A DNA stretch of 64,000 nucleotides from Ooceraea biroi (GCF_003672135.1 NC_039514.1:7801787-7865786); one strand, 5' to 3'; counted from the first letter of the stretch, positions 12,201 to 22,231 are shown. Numbers and translations: made by a program. Notes: generated by a model from the letters alone, not told the origin.

Positions 12201-15200
12201 TCCTTTTGTTCGAACAAAATGAAACCGTTCGCTCTTTCAACTTACGCTGGCGAATTCTTCATGTTTTCCAAATCATTAGCCCTCCAGCTCTCTTTTCAAC
12301 TAAAAAATGAATGATTTCCTTATCGAAATGTCGATACAAATTTTTGATTGATTATTTTATATTTTATGAACTCGCTCGATGATTATTGATTTACGAGCGG
12401 TATTCCAATATTTCAACAATATTTCAAAACCCGACGGAATCGGGAGTTAAAGCCGCGAGAGGAGCGGCACGAATTTACATGTTATTGATTTTTTAACTGA
12501 CGCGACTCTTGACGTTTCGTGCAACGTTCCGATCTCGTCGTCGCGTTTCCTTCGGATCGTCGAAGCAACGGTGCAGCCCGCAAACCGACAGGTAATTGGA
12601 CGCGGGATGTGCAACCGGAAGCTTTATTATGTCCACCCACACACCTATCGAACGAATAATAACCGTGGCCCCTTTTTAATCCTCTTCAGCGAGTCGGCCG
12701 TTCTGCTTTCCGCGCATAAGTTGAAGCGGGAACTCCATCGAACCGATATTCCTCGAAGCTTAATTAAAGAAAGTTTTCTCTGACTTCTCCTAACAAATCT
12801 TATTAGGCGCATTATTAGGCGCACTTGCCATTATTACGCTTCGGTGTCCCGATTATTCGTTTGCGCATAATTGGACCGTACTTTCTGACGTTTCGCGGTG
12901 GATGTACGGGAAGATTGCCGCGTAGGTTATTATTATAGAGTAACGCAATTATTTTATGCATTGTGCTTTTTTATCACGTGCCGGATTATATATTTTTACG
13001 ACAACATCTTTTCGCTTGTCAATAGTGTAATTATGCAAATTTGATAACAGGGATCCCATAAACCTGGCGGTGCTATCCCTGAAGGAGAACGGCGAACTGG
13101 CGAAGCTGGTGGAACGATGGTGGTACGAGAGGACAGAGTGCAGGCACGGTGAGAAGCAGGACACTACCAGAAACGAGTTATCGCTGAGCAACTTGGCGGG
13201 AATATTTTATATCCTTATCGGTGGCCTTCTTCTGGCACTCGCCGTAGCTCTCTTGGAATTCTGCTACAAGTCGCACACGGAGGCGACGCGAGCAAAGGTA
13301 ATGGAATGCCAGAAAAAAACGTGAGACGTAGTCTCATCGACTTATCATAATTAAGATAATTTAATTACGCTATTAAATTTAATTTTTTATTGAGCAATAC
13401 CGCAGAATTTCATTGCATGATTAGGTACTGTGCGTAATTGTATTTTTATAATACCGAGATACTAATACGCTTCATTATTAGTTATTTAATTTTTTTTCAT
13501 TATTTTCACAAAGCACTTGTAAGTATGATCAAAGGAGTTGCACATTTTTCTAACGAAATGCCTGTGTTTGCTTTAGATACCGCTGTCAGACGCGATGAAG
13601 GCGAAAGCACGACTGACCATTGGTGGTGGTCGCGATTTCGACAATGGACGGGTAAGAGATGGCGATGACATTTTTTGGTCCTCATGTTCGCATACGCATA
13701 TTCGCATACGGTATCAGTAGAAATTGTTTGGCAAGAGACGCTTCGACTAAACGCTCCGCCGATCCAAGAAAGGCTTTCCAAAAAATATGATGACGATGAG
13801 CAAAGCATGCGATGTGCCGGTGCAACGATATTTGCATTTGTATCGTTGTTTAAACGTTAGTTTACCTAATGACACATGCATATATCAACTCTCAGCTGCG
13901 GGGAATTACACACACGTATGGCCTGCTATTTTTGTTGCAATCTCTGTATATGGATTAATAATAGTAAATTAATAATTATAAACGCATTACACTCCGATGA
14001 TTTATTGCGCGACGCGAGCGTGCAATTAGCACGCAATTAGCACGAGCGTGCAAATCAAAATATCGTTGCCAATTAATCGCGATTAATCGATCGGCCGCTG
14101 CAACAACAACGTACATTTTAAGAATTCGCTGCGCTCGGCCGCATATTAATCACTGAACACTCTATTTAATTTATGCATTAATTTCGCACACAAGAGGGAG
14201 GGAGAAGATACACCCCCCCGTATGCATAGCGCTCTCAATCGGCGGTGCGTCTCGTCGCGCAATTACTTCGGTCTCGAACCAAAGGTATCGATGTACCATG
14301 TATCAAGACATACATTCGCAACAAGAGCATCGTACATTATACATACGCATATATACACGAGATACTTATACATTATATCCATACATATATAGACGAAACG
14401 ATGTATAGAGTAACGCTTGGCATGCAGTTAGCAGCGTTAAACGTTCAGACACACACTCTCTCTTAGTCACGCCGGACTCGACTCGGCTGTGCGTTTCGTT
14501 ATTATTATATTAATTTTGACTCTTTAAGGTCTCGAAGAGCCTCCTCGATCGATCGAGGGACCACAGAGGACTTAAGACTGATCGATACATTGACATACAT
14601 ATATTTCCCGTATATATATATGTATATATATATAGGATATGTATATGTGTGTGTATATATATATACATATATATACACCTACATATGTATGCGTACGTGC
14701 GTGCGATGTTGCGGCTCTGGCTGGATGTACTGCGCTCTTTTTTCTGTTTCCATCGTCTTTCTCTTTTTTTTACTCGGTACGGAGGGGGCGTACATATTTG
14801 CTCGTTTGCGGTTTGCGTTTCGTTCTACTTTGGGTTTTTGTCTCTAGTGGTACGGACTGCAGAGTTAGACGGAGGATGCATGCGCCTTTCCCGGGACCAT
14901 ATGTGAGTACTCTCGCCCTTAATTTTAATCCCATTTTTTACATTTCTTGCTTTCTCCCGATTTTATTGCATACTCTATACATCTCTCTCTCTCTCTTTCT
15001 TTTTCCTTCTCTCTCTGTCTCCGTCTCTCCGGCTGGTTTTCTCTCGCTTTCTGCGTTAGAAGCTTATGCATGACGTAATCGCATCGCCATCAAATCCCGG
15101 AATGCCGTCTGTCCTTCCACGAAGGATAAGCCGATGTCCGTCATACGCAGAATGTCTCAGCTTTTTCTAAATTATAATTCTTGAAAAAAAACACTGGATG

Positions 15201-17889
15201 AAAAAATTTACTGATACGAGTAGAACGTATCTTCCAATCCGATTTATTAACGTTAATAGACACTGGTCCATTAACGGAAGCCTTATATAGGTACGTATAA
15301 AGTATAAAAGATATACAAAATAATAAACACGAAGATACGTAGAGACCTAAGAAAAAAAATACGAGATCTTCAAAAAGTTTCGCATCTTTTGTAACACTGA
15401 TTCCTTTCACAGCGCGGGAAGAAACGGGTACTGGCTGCAGAGGTGCCAACTCTGACCACGTTCGCGCCGAAGGTATGATCCCGGAGAGACCATGCTGCAC
15501 ATCAAGAGCTGCGCAAGACACTTTTTTTTTGAAGATCTCAGAATTTTTTTACGTCCCTACGTACCTCGCTGCGTCAGTGTGCGGATATCTGTCTGCGTCA
15601 GGGTGTATCCTTTGTGCTCCTCACAGAGAGTTGGATAGTATGACACGTGTCTACGCAAGAGGCTGCTACCCTCTCTCTCGAAGTTCTTCTCAGTTTTGCA
15701 GTTGCTTAAATATTGAAGTCTGCCTTCCGATTTCAGCGATCTTCCTCCGGAAATTTTCATCAACGTCAAATTGAATTAACACGTCTATACAGGGTGTCCC
15801 GGGTTTTAACCGACAAACTGCGGGAGCATATTCTACTAGTGGAAATAAGAAAAAATTCTTATATCGAGTTTGTTTAGAAATGCTTTATTACAAAGTTATA
15901 AACCAATATTGAAAAGAAATATGAGATAAGTAACAACGGAACATAGTGTAGAATTTGGAAGGTCGAAGATGTTTATGTTACGTGTATTCACATGTATTCA
16001 TGTTCACTATGTTGAAACGATTCAGTATGATTGTTACTTTCACAACAGTAGCCGTTAGATTTCAATCGTCGTGTCAACTAGCAATTACTATCAGAATGCC
16101 AAAAGCGTTTTCAAATGAGGAATACACCGATATTCATTTCGTGTACGGATTCTGTGACGGAAATGCACGAGCTGCCGTACGAGAGTATCAACGTAGATTT
16201 CCTAACAGGAGAGTACCAGATAGATTTAAAGCAACGAATTACTAATTCAGTTACTGAGATGCAACAAAATTTTCAGGAATGTCGTACCGTAACAAATTCT
16301 GTACTACGTCGATGTCTAGCTTGTATCGATGTGCAAGGACAACATTTTGAAATGCGTCACTAAATCATTGCGTAGATAATTTTTATTTTTGTGAAAAAAT
16401 CCGTTGTTGCTTATCTCATATTTCTTTTCAATATTGGTTTATAACTTTGTAATAAAGCATTTCTAAGCAAACTCGATATAAGAATTTTTTCTTATTTCCA
16501 CTAGTAGAATATGCTCCCGCAGTTTGTCGGTTAAAACCCGGGACACCCTGTATATATATATCTCGGAGACGTATCTTTAAATATCATCGTCACATCACGA
16601 GGAAGACTGACGAAGTCGGTCGGCAGTTCCGCGAATCCTGACTCCGATACGAAGGAATCGGCAAATCTTGCTCTAGAGTATTATTTTACATAAAGCTGTA
16701 AAGTTTTCTTTTCGCGTGTCCGATTGGTTGAGCGGCTTGTACTGTCGAACTCGCACTCATTATCCTTTACTTTTCCTAACTCTGTCTCTGTCGCACGCTC
16801 GATGCTTCCCTCATCGAGCGCGTCGATCGTTTCCCTCGTTCGCGCTTCTTCAGCATTGCTTGAGCGAGTATTCTCAGATTCGCGCGCCGCGCCGAACGAG
16901 ACGTGATACCGGCGCATTGCATGACGCTTTTTCAAGTTTATTACGCGGTGCTTTATAGACGAACGATGGATATGAACTTAGATCGCTTCTGTTGACTCGC
17001 ACTCTTTGTGTTGACGTGCATGTACGTTCGATCGATCGTCCATCTGCCAAGCAAGGCAAACGAGAATCTTGTCTACTTGTCGATACCTCTATCATTGCAA
17101 ATTGTGTGACGCCAATATCCGCGTCGGTGCAACTTTGGCCCTCCAGAGAATCGCATCGAAATACAAGATTGCGGATGGACCGCGGGTTTGCATCAGCAAT
17201 ACACTGCTGTCGCAAACAACACATCAAAAAAAACATCCGCAAGTATGTAACTATCGGGATCGAGACGTATCGCGACTAAAGGCAAATCGTATGTTACAAA
17301 ACGTGGATCAAAGTGTGAGATGAAACAGATTTCACGTATTAGCAAAGTCACTCGCTCGCAATCTGTCATAAACTATCACCGGAAATTTCGTCACATATGA
17401 GATTTTTTACTGTTCTTTGTCGATATGTATGTCTGGGCTAGTTACCATCATGTTACGTTCAGTTTTCCGATTATGGGATAACCGGCCTTTATAACTATCA
17501 ACTCTTACATCAATTAAGATTATTAATTTATAATAAAATACATCAATCTAATTCTAATGTATCTGTATTAATTGTACGTAAAAAGAAATCTGTCTTAAAG
17601 TAGTATTAATAATCTTAAACAAACATTTAAGTATAAATTTCTGTTACTAGAAGTACTTTAAATAATTTTAAAAAGATACATTTTTGTCTAAAATTTTGTT
17701 TTCATCTCTTTCTTTCACGCCGGTCTCCGTGATGATCGAGAAACTGCAACGAGCAGAGGGTCGCTAGCCCGAATCAGCCTGACTACGATTAATCCCCGAC
17801 GTTGAAATTTCCAGTACTACGCTCCAGCAAACGCGATTGGGAATACCGAGGGCGACCAGGTACACAGCAATACACACACCCAGGTGTAA
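45..17889 (+). CDS. AMPA-type ionotropic glutamate receptor subunit, 5' end missing (12 exons joined)
   Basis: Glutamate-gated cation channel subunit of the insect GluRI/AMPA class, acting in neuronal membranes. Exons: 45-260, 1025-1132, 1265-1375, 1469-1589, 2352-2446, 2967-3190, 4617-4829, 8485-8683, 8804-9048, 13051-13297, 13577-13651, 17815-17889. All are bounded by AG/GT and all phases agree, giving 1929 nt (642 residues plus stop). By window numbering, the amino-terminal domain end is about 1-140, S1 ligand lobe about 141-270 with the glutamate-carboxylate arginine R232 (MTITSER), M1 about 271-291, pore helix with MQQGCD (Q/R site Q355), M3 with SYTANLAAF (384-392), S2 with GST (422-424) and E473, M4 about 558-582, and a short tail ending HTQV. 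Upstream exons (signal peptide, most of the amino-terminal domain) lie left of the window. Family assignment is very secure; which paralogue it is cannot be told. Confidence 0.93.
1025..1132 (+). CDS. GluR exon: amino-terminal domain, GLTGEIRF block
   Basis: 36 codons, phase 0/0, after TAG and before GTGAGT. It encodes the conserved block GLTGEIRFNDDGRRQNYTLHV that closes the bilobed amino-terminal domain, with an NYT sequon. Confidence 0.9.
1265..1375 (+). CDS. GluR exon: linker into S1 lobe
   Basis: 37 codons, phase 0/0, after CTAG and before GTATAA. It starts VAEWTDEGG and ends TYIVTTIL, the strand leading into the S1 ligand-binding lobe. It contains an NRT sequon. Confidence 0.9.
1469..1589 (+). 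CDS. GluR exon: S1 lobe, EEPYIM to LGIS
   Basis: 121 nt, phase 0 to phase 1, after TTATGTAG and before GTAAGT. It encodes EEPYIM and YEGYCKDLADLIAKKLGIS, the start of the glutamate-binding S1 lobe. The tyrosine codon is split with the next exon (T/AC). Confidence 0.9.
2352..2446 (+). CDS. GluR exon: S1 lobe, GGWDGMVGELI
   Basis: 95 nt, phase 1 to phase 0, after TTTTCAG and before GTAAGT. It encodes YELRIVKDGKYG and the highly conserved GGWDGMVGELIRK of ionotropic glutamate receptors. Confidence 0.92.
2967..3190 (+). CDS. GluR exon: glutamate-binding arginine and M1 helix
   Basis: 224 nt, phase 0 to phase 2, after TTTGCAG and before GTAAGG. It encodes ADIAIAPMTITSERERVIDF, whose arginine aligns with the residue that binds the glutamate alpha-carboxylate, then SKPFMSLGISIMIKK and hydrophobic M1 (WVCIIFCYMAVSIVLFIVS). 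Confidence 0.94.
3191..4616. other. GluR intron, no gene seen
   Basis: Intron between the M1 and pore exons. No further exon or repeat is recognised. It has a GC-rich middle with chance open frames and an AT-rich block at 4370-4500. Confidence 0.7.
4617..4829 (+). CDS. GluR exon: M1-M2 loop and pore helix (Q/R site)
   Basis: 213 nt, phase 2 to phase 2, after TGTGTAG and before GTAAAC. It encodes FSPYEW, a Ser/Pro/His-rich cytoplasmic loop of about 35 residues, then the re-entrant pore helix NSLWFALAALMQQGCDIWPR. The Q/R-site codon is CAA at 4804-4806, so glutamine is genomically encoded. Confidence 0.94.
4830..8484. other. GluR intron with simple repeats, no gene seen
   Basis: Long intron between the pore and M3 exons. 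It contains a (CT)n tract at 7154-7169 and a CCT-rich pyrimidine tract at 7940-7990. Open frames here lack family features. Confidence 0.7.
7940..7990. repeat. CCT-rich polypyrimidine tract
   Basis: Imperfect (CCT)n run inside the intron before the M3 exon. Confidence 0.75.
8485..8683 (+). CDS. GluR exon: M3 gate and start of S2
   Basis: 199 nt, phase 2 to phase 0, after ACAG and before GTGAGT. It encodes SISGRIASSVWWFFTLILIS followed by SYTANLAAFLTVERM, the M3 gating motif of AMPA receptors, then the start of S2 with GST, whose Ser/Thr bind the ligand gamma-carboxylate. The preceding intron (4830-8484) is about 3.65 kb. Confidence 0.95.
8804..9048 (+). CDS. GluR exon: S2 lobe
   Basis: 245 nt, phase 0 to phase 2, after TTCACAG and before GTGAGT. 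It encodes SKMWEFM, RTSKGKYALLIES (glutamate contacts the amino-proximal E473), PCDTMKVGRNLDAKGFGIAT and PLGSLLK. The donor lies only 43 bp before a mariner inserted in the next intron. Confidence 0.94.
9168..11573 (-). pseudogene. Mariner transposase, triplicated and frameshifted (element A)
   Basis: The 5' part (11573 leftwards, MQLPKQRFRHALLLFF...) encodes the N-terminal helix-turn-helix region. The catalytic part then occurs three times: TGDEK (first Asp), RDNARPD (second Asp) and YSPDIAPCDYYLF (third Asp), with 34 residues between the last two as in mariners. Each unit has a frameshift between WWDS and YYEL, so no unit encodes an unbroken transposase. The 10-bp deletion near 11196 also breaks the first unit. 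The true C-terminus (RWEKVIENERKYFD) occurs only in the last unit, with its stop at 9168-9170. Confidence 0.92.
9215..11301 (-). repeat. Three tandem ~699-bp units within mariner A
   Basis: Units 9215-9913, 9914-10612 and 10613-11301 (699, 699 and 689 bp). Each runs from the NVDRTT helix-turn-helix region to the IHLLPE region. Joints read CTGGCAAGAGATGG on the plus strand, where the short match CTTGCC(A/G)GA present at both ends of the single-copy segment would allow fusion. Confidence 0.9.
13051..13297 (+). CDS. GluR exon: end of S2 and M4 (flip/flop-equivalent position)
   Basis: 247 nt, phase 2 to phase 0, after TAACAG and before GTAATG. It encodes NLAVLSLKENGELAKL and ERWWYERTEC, the place where vertebrate AMPA genes have alternative flip/flop exons, then M4 (IFYILIGGLLLALAVALLEF). 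I found no second version of this exon in the flanking introns. Confidence 0.94.
13577..13651 (+). CDS. GluR exon: cytoplasmic tail, IPLSDAMKAKARL
   Basis: 25 codons, phase 0/0, after CTTTAG and before GTAAGA. It encodes IPLSDAMKAKARLTIGGGRD then FDNGR, a basic and glycine-rich cytoplasmic tail segment just after M4. Confidence 0.85.
13652..15412. other. GluR intron part, TA/TG microsatellite
   Basis: Mostly non-coding. A (TA)n/(TG)n tract lies at 14611-14676 and a CT-rich run at 14980-15020. No element boundaries are recognised. Confidence 0.65.
14611..14676. repeat. TA/TG microsatellite
   Basis: Imperfect alternating TATA and TGTG run in the tail-exon intron. Confidence 0.85.
15413..15472 (+). 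CDS. GluR candidate optional 20-residue tail exon
   Basis: 60 nt bounded by TTTCACAG and GTATGA, open in phase 0 and keeping phase 0 on both sides. It encodes RGKKRVLAAEVPTL then TTFAPK. It can be included or skipped between 13651 and 17815 without disturbing the HTQV tail. Basic residues at its start follow the GGGRDFDNGR tail. Its existence rests on splice-like flanks and open phase only; I cannot confirm use. Confidence 0.5.
15790..16550 (+). mobile_element. CAGGGTGTCCC-ended deletion-derived element
   Basis: 761-bp element flanked by TA (15788-15789, 16551-16552). Near-perfect inverted repeats of about 140 bp start CAGGGTGTCCCGGGTTTTAA. It lies in the last GluR intron. The interior retains the two ends of a transposase gene with the catalytic core missing, so it is non-autonomous. 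The long inverted repeats would fold into a hairpin in the pre-mRNA. Confidence 0.9.
16096..16363 (+). pseudogene. Transposase remnant: N-terminal HTH joined to C-terminus
   Basis: From ATG 16096 one frame reads MPKAFSNEEYTDIHFVYGFC with GNARAAVREYQRRFPNR, the N-terminal helix-turn-helix typical of insect transposases of the DUF4817 type. About 16230-16363 in another frame reads ITNSVTEMQQNF and RRCLACIDVQGQHFE, a typical transposase C-terminus. The whole catalytic domain is deleted between them and the frame changes at the junction. Confidence 0.8.
16553..17814. other. GluR intron, no gene seen
   Basis: Remainder of the last receptor intron. Chance open frames only; AT-rich from 17500 to 17700. 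Confidence 0.6.
17815..17889 (+). CDS. GluR terminal exon, HTQV C-terminus
   Basis: Acceptor TTTCCAG, phase 0. It encodes 24 residues, YYAPANAIGNTEGDQVHSNT followed by HTQV, then TAA at 17887-17889. The last residues (T-Q-V) fit a class I PDZ-binding motif, as expected for a synaptic receptor tail. The same DNA is also open in another frame (see 17898-18176). Confidence 0.82.
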   Translation, partial: YYAPANAIGNTEGDQVHSNTHTQV

Positions 17890-18791
17890 ATTACTACCAG
17901 GAGAGCCCGAGCGACGGTTCACCCGCCGCTTCGTTGCCCACACCCCCGCCGCCACCCCTGGTGGCACCGCCACCACCTCCGCCGCCCAGAAGACCACGGA
18001 GAAACGTGACCTTCGCGGAATCGCCGCCCAAGAGCCCGAAGAACAAGAAGAGCCCCAAGTACATCTTCCAGCGAAAGCTCAGCATCGCGGCGCTCGACGT
18101 GGCGGTGCCGTGGACGCCGGCGTCACCGCGACACTGGTCCGGTCTCAGCGACAAACATCCGGAATACATCACGTAGACGCCGCGGCGACGAGGAGAACGC
18201 TCGGCGTCCCTTCATCACGATGATCCTGGCTGTCGGAGCACTTTTGAGCACGTTCGAGCTGGGGAAATCTCGAAGTTAAAATCGAACGATCCGAACTCGA
18301 GTAATGAAATGGTCGGTGCACGAGAGTACGGATATTTTTATAGAACAATAATCGTGGGGGTTCTGAGAAATTATAAAAATAATAGGGGAAGTTGTCTCCG
18401 CGCTGATATTTTCGGCGTGGCACCGGGCGATTCCATTACATTAACAAGATCTGGCAAGTTGAGAAACTACATTTCTTGATAAGTATTGGAATGCGATTAT
18501 CTCGAAGCAGAGTTATCACAGAATCGTGAATGACGATTGGATTAACGGCATATGCGAATTGCGTTACTCGAGACTTCGAGATTGCTTGATGAGCGACAGT
18601 CGGGATCGACGCGTGAAGCAAACCGCATCGTAAATCTTAACCGTTTCCTACTCACCTGTCCGTGGCTACTCTCTTCTTCATTCATTCTGAGATCGCACGC
18701 TTTAAAGAAATTGTGTTTAATTTGAAATATTACGAATATTCGTTTACAATGTAATTTCTACAATCAGTAACGTTCTAAACTCTCTCTTGTA
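17890..18791 (+). other. Probable GluR 3' UTR start
   Basis: Follows the TAA of the HTQV tail and includes the proline-rich overlapping frame. Transcript extent is not visible from sequence. Confidence 0.45.
17898..18176 (+). CDS. Proline-rich alternative C-terminal frame overlapping the GluR last exon
   Basis: A frame different from the HTQV tail stays open from 17802 to the TAG at 18174-18176. From 17898 it would encode 92 residues: an SPSDGSPAAS lead, a polyproline stretch with two runs of P, a basic RRPRRNVTFAESPPKSPKNKK segment, and KYIFQRKLSIAALDVAVPW. Codons are strongly G/C-ending and the residues look protein-like (SP kinase sites, SH3/WW-like polyproline). It could be reached from a phase-0 upstream exon by an acceptor CTACCAG at 17891-17897 or TACACAG ending at 17867. 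No splice site is proven, so it may simply be 3' UTR. Confidence 0.35.
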   Translation, partial: QESPSDGSPAASLPTPPPPPLVAPPPPPPPRRPRRNVTFAESPPKSPKNKKSPKYIFQRKLSIAALDVAVPWTPASPRHWSGLSDKHPEYIT

Positions 18792-19583
18792 CAGGGTGGG
18801 GAAAAATGATTGGTCAAGCTTTCGCCAGTCGATTCTACTCGTCGAGATCGCCAACATTGCATCATAAACATGGTGCCGCAAAATTAACTTTCAAGGTCAT
18901 TTTCAATGTCAAATTTTTTTATTGGCTTAGTCGATTCTACTCGTCGAGCTGAACAAAAGTCTCAAAGGGACCATATGCCGGAAATCAATATTTCATAGAG
19001 AAATCTTCGTTTGAAGTTTTTAGAAGCCAAAAAATTTCGTAAAATTAATTGTGATGAATGTAAAATCTGCTTAATCTACTCTTAGCGCTACCCAGGAACA
19101 ACGACGTGGACGTGGTAGATTTCTGTTCCCTTCGGGGTGACTTGATTACAGTGAGTTCCCCTCGCCTCTCACCTCGGGGTGACTTGATTACAGTGATTTT
19201 TGACCTTGAAAACGAATTTTTCAGGGTCATTTTTGGGGGGTGATTTTCGTTAATCATGATCAGGATATTCAGAACATGATTTTAAGAACTTTATGAGCAT
19301 CAGATTTATTTTCTGACTTCATAAAAATCGATTTTTTTGAAATTTCAGGCAAACAAACTTCAAACGAAGATTTCTCTATGAAATATTGATTTCCGGCATA
19401 TGGTCCCTTTGAGACTTTTGTTCAGCTCGACGAGTAGAATCGACTAAGCCAATAAAAAAAATTTGACATTGAAAATGACCTTGAAAGTTAATTTTGCGGC
19501 ACCATGTTTATGATGCAATGTTGGCGATCTCGACGAGTAGAATCGACTGACGAAAGCTTGACCAATCATTTTTCCCCACCCTG
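18792..19583. mobile_element. CAGGGTGGGG-ended foldback MITE
   Basis: 792 bp flanked by TA (18790-18791, 19584-19585). The ends are inverted repeats of about 230 bp (18792-19026 versus 19346-19583) starting CAGGGTGGGGAAAAATGATT. The middle carries a direct repeat of GGGGTGACTTGATTACAGTG near 19135 and 19176. There is no coding capacity. It lies about 0.9 kb after the receptor stop, possibly within the 3' UTR. Confidence 0.9.
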
Positions 19584-20428
19584 TACAATATTGAAAGTTA
19601 AACGTGTGCTACAATTTTTCGCAATCATATTATTTCGTTGGAGACTCTCTGATCTTTTTATTGAACGCTTGATATCGAAGATGTCACATCGCTGGTCTCA
19701 GGCTTGCAGAAGAGACAGCCGCATTCTCTCACACGAGTCGACGGGATCTTTCGCCGCCAAGATACATAGAATCAAGCATTATCCAAGCTCCTCGATGAGA
19801 TTGATCCTCCAACGGCGGCGGCAAGTACGGAGGCGAAAATTCCTGGCGACCGTATCCTTTGTACATTGTAAATAATCTTGAAGAAATCAAATGAGAAATC
19901 AAAAAGCAAAAAAAAAAACGAATTCACCGGTGATGATAAAGCCGATTGCGATAGTATAATGATGGTCCTGGGATGGGTGCATGTGCAACCAGCAACTCAA
20001 AACTACAACTATACTTACTGCCATAACGCGCGAGGATGAGCGCCGATGATGAAGCGGCGTTCACGATTTCAAGAGGGAAAAAGAAGAGATCGCGAGAGAT
20101 GATGAGCAGCTTCACCGTCGCGATTTATATATTAGAGACGTCACGTGCCAAAAGAGACTGTCGATCGTGACGAACGACGCTACTATTATTCTTATTATTA
20201 TAACTAGTTATTACGATGATTATTATGGATTACGACTATCGATTATTGTGTATGATAACGTGGTAACTATTTTGTGCAATGCGAGAGGAAGAGAGAGAGA
20301 GAGAGAAAGTATGTGTACGTGAATGAGAAATCTGGCGCCCGTAAAACGGCGGGAAATTACACGAGTTTTTTAACTGAAAACCGGGTGTGCAATCGCACCG
20401 ATAAGCTTGAGCGTATTGCCAAGAAAGT

Positions 20429-20462
20429 GAGAGAAAGAGAGAGAGAGAGACAGTATATAATA

Positions 20463-20500
<38 letters not shown>

Positions 20501-20520
20501 CAATATAATATATATATATA
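20429..20520. repeat. GA then TA microsatellite
   Basis: Adjacent (GA)n and (TA)n tracts, possibly within the receptor 3' UTR. Confidence 0.85.
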
Positions 20521-22140
20521 CATACATACTTATAGACGTTTATTGGGAGTAACGTGTGTGAGCGCGAGTTATGAAGGAGTGCATGTGTGGGACGAATGTA
20601 CCTAGATTAATCGTGGTAAACGCGTTATAAGTACCTAACATTGCCAGATCGCACCGGTCCAGATCGATGGGATAGGACAAAAGATTTCCGCTGCTCCTTT
20701 TCCGATCGCGATCGTTACTCTTACCGTCTTCACAAAGCCGTCTCCTCGCGATGGGACTTACCGTGCGTCGACGGGCCGCCGCGATCTGGCTCGCGGAACG
20801 ACGTTTACGGCCATGGTTTTCGTGCTGAGAAACGATATCTCCCGTCCGTACAGTTCGACGCTGCATTATCTACGACAGGCAGGCCGCGAAGATAGGTACA
20901 CTTTTCGAGATCGCAGATCCGTGATTACGGGTGAATCACGGGTTTAGCGTTTCGTCAATCGGGAATATTCGACATCCGTGCCAAATTAGAATCGTAATGT
21001 GTCATTTTATGATGAAAAAGAAAATAAGAAAGAGAAAAAAAGAATTGATATTCTAACAATATAAAAAAAAGAAACACTGATCAGGATTTAATAGTGATAA
21101 TCTTATAAAGCTCGTATAATTTTTAATTAGTTATCAGAGTAGAGCATTTATCTCGCGATTCGGTAAACAGAAATACGCAGAACAAAATTGCAATTGCGCG
21201 AGCCGTACCTCCGATAAATTCCGCACGCCTGACAATATCTTTAACGAAACAATAATGTGTGCATCAACAAATTGATGCATACATTTTAATGGCGATTTGA
21301 AAATGAATGAAGCATTCCGCGATATTTCGCGGAGACAATTGCTACGTGACACGAGCTTAATCGATAATTAGAGCCGTGCTGAATTTTAAAGCGCTCGGCT
21401 GGACGATCGACGCATATAAAAATAACTGCTACCGCGAATTCGGCTCGCCTGAGCGTCGAACGTGACGGCGGGGGAGATCGAGAGAGCCAAATTACGAGAG
21501 CCGCCACGTGTAAAACCTGAATAAATCCTTTTTTCCCTCGAGACGCGCCTCGCCCATAAAAATCGCGCGGTGTGCGCGCATGTGCATTTCCAATCCCCGT
21601 GTAAATATCGCAAATATCGCCAGATTATCAATCCAGCACGAACGTCTTTCTACGTTGCGATTACAGTGAAAGTTTCCGTGCGACGCGTTTCGTCGCTCTG
21701 TTCGTACTCGATGAACACGATCCCGTTGCAACGAAGCAATGAATCTGAACGAATTTTTAACGTTATTCCTTTAAAAAAGGAACGCAGCAACAAAACAACA
21801 TTCCACGAATTTTGTACGTCGATATATTGTTACGCGTTGACACCGAATCGAATCATTTTACGAGACCGATTAATGCGCTTTCACATTAAAGCTCAGTCGT
21901 CCAGTACGAAAACGTACGAGTCCAGTGCAAGAACGATCGCAGGGATGTAAAAATAAAAGAAAAGCAAAGAAAAAGAAAAATCCTCGACGAGAGATGATCG
22001 TGCTAATCGGAATACTATCGCGGAGCGTAGACAGCATCCCCTCTATTCTCGCAGAAGGAAGTTTACCCGTGGCGGCCGTCGGTCAACCTATCATATCGTC
22101 AGACTTTCTTATTACAAATAATTGTTATCTATCACCGATT

Positions 22141-22231
22141 AATAAAAGCGATAGATAATGCGTATCGGGTATTAAGTCGTTAACGCAAGGATAATGATAA
22201 ACGTCGTGCGTATAAATAAAACGTTAATAAA
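22141..22231 (+). promoter_or_regulatory. Cluster of three AATAAA signals (candidate GluR polyadenylation)
   Basis: AATAAA at about 22141, 22215 and 22226 on the plus strand, 4.3 kb after the stop codon. They are candidate cleavage signals for a long neuronal 3' UTR. The motif is common by chance in such DNA. Confidence 0.25.

Noticed and set aside
14639..15073. 144-codon frame over the TA/TG microsatellite
   Set aside because: Encodes Tyr/Ile and Phe/Ser/Leu repeats from simple-sequence DNA inside a receptor intron.
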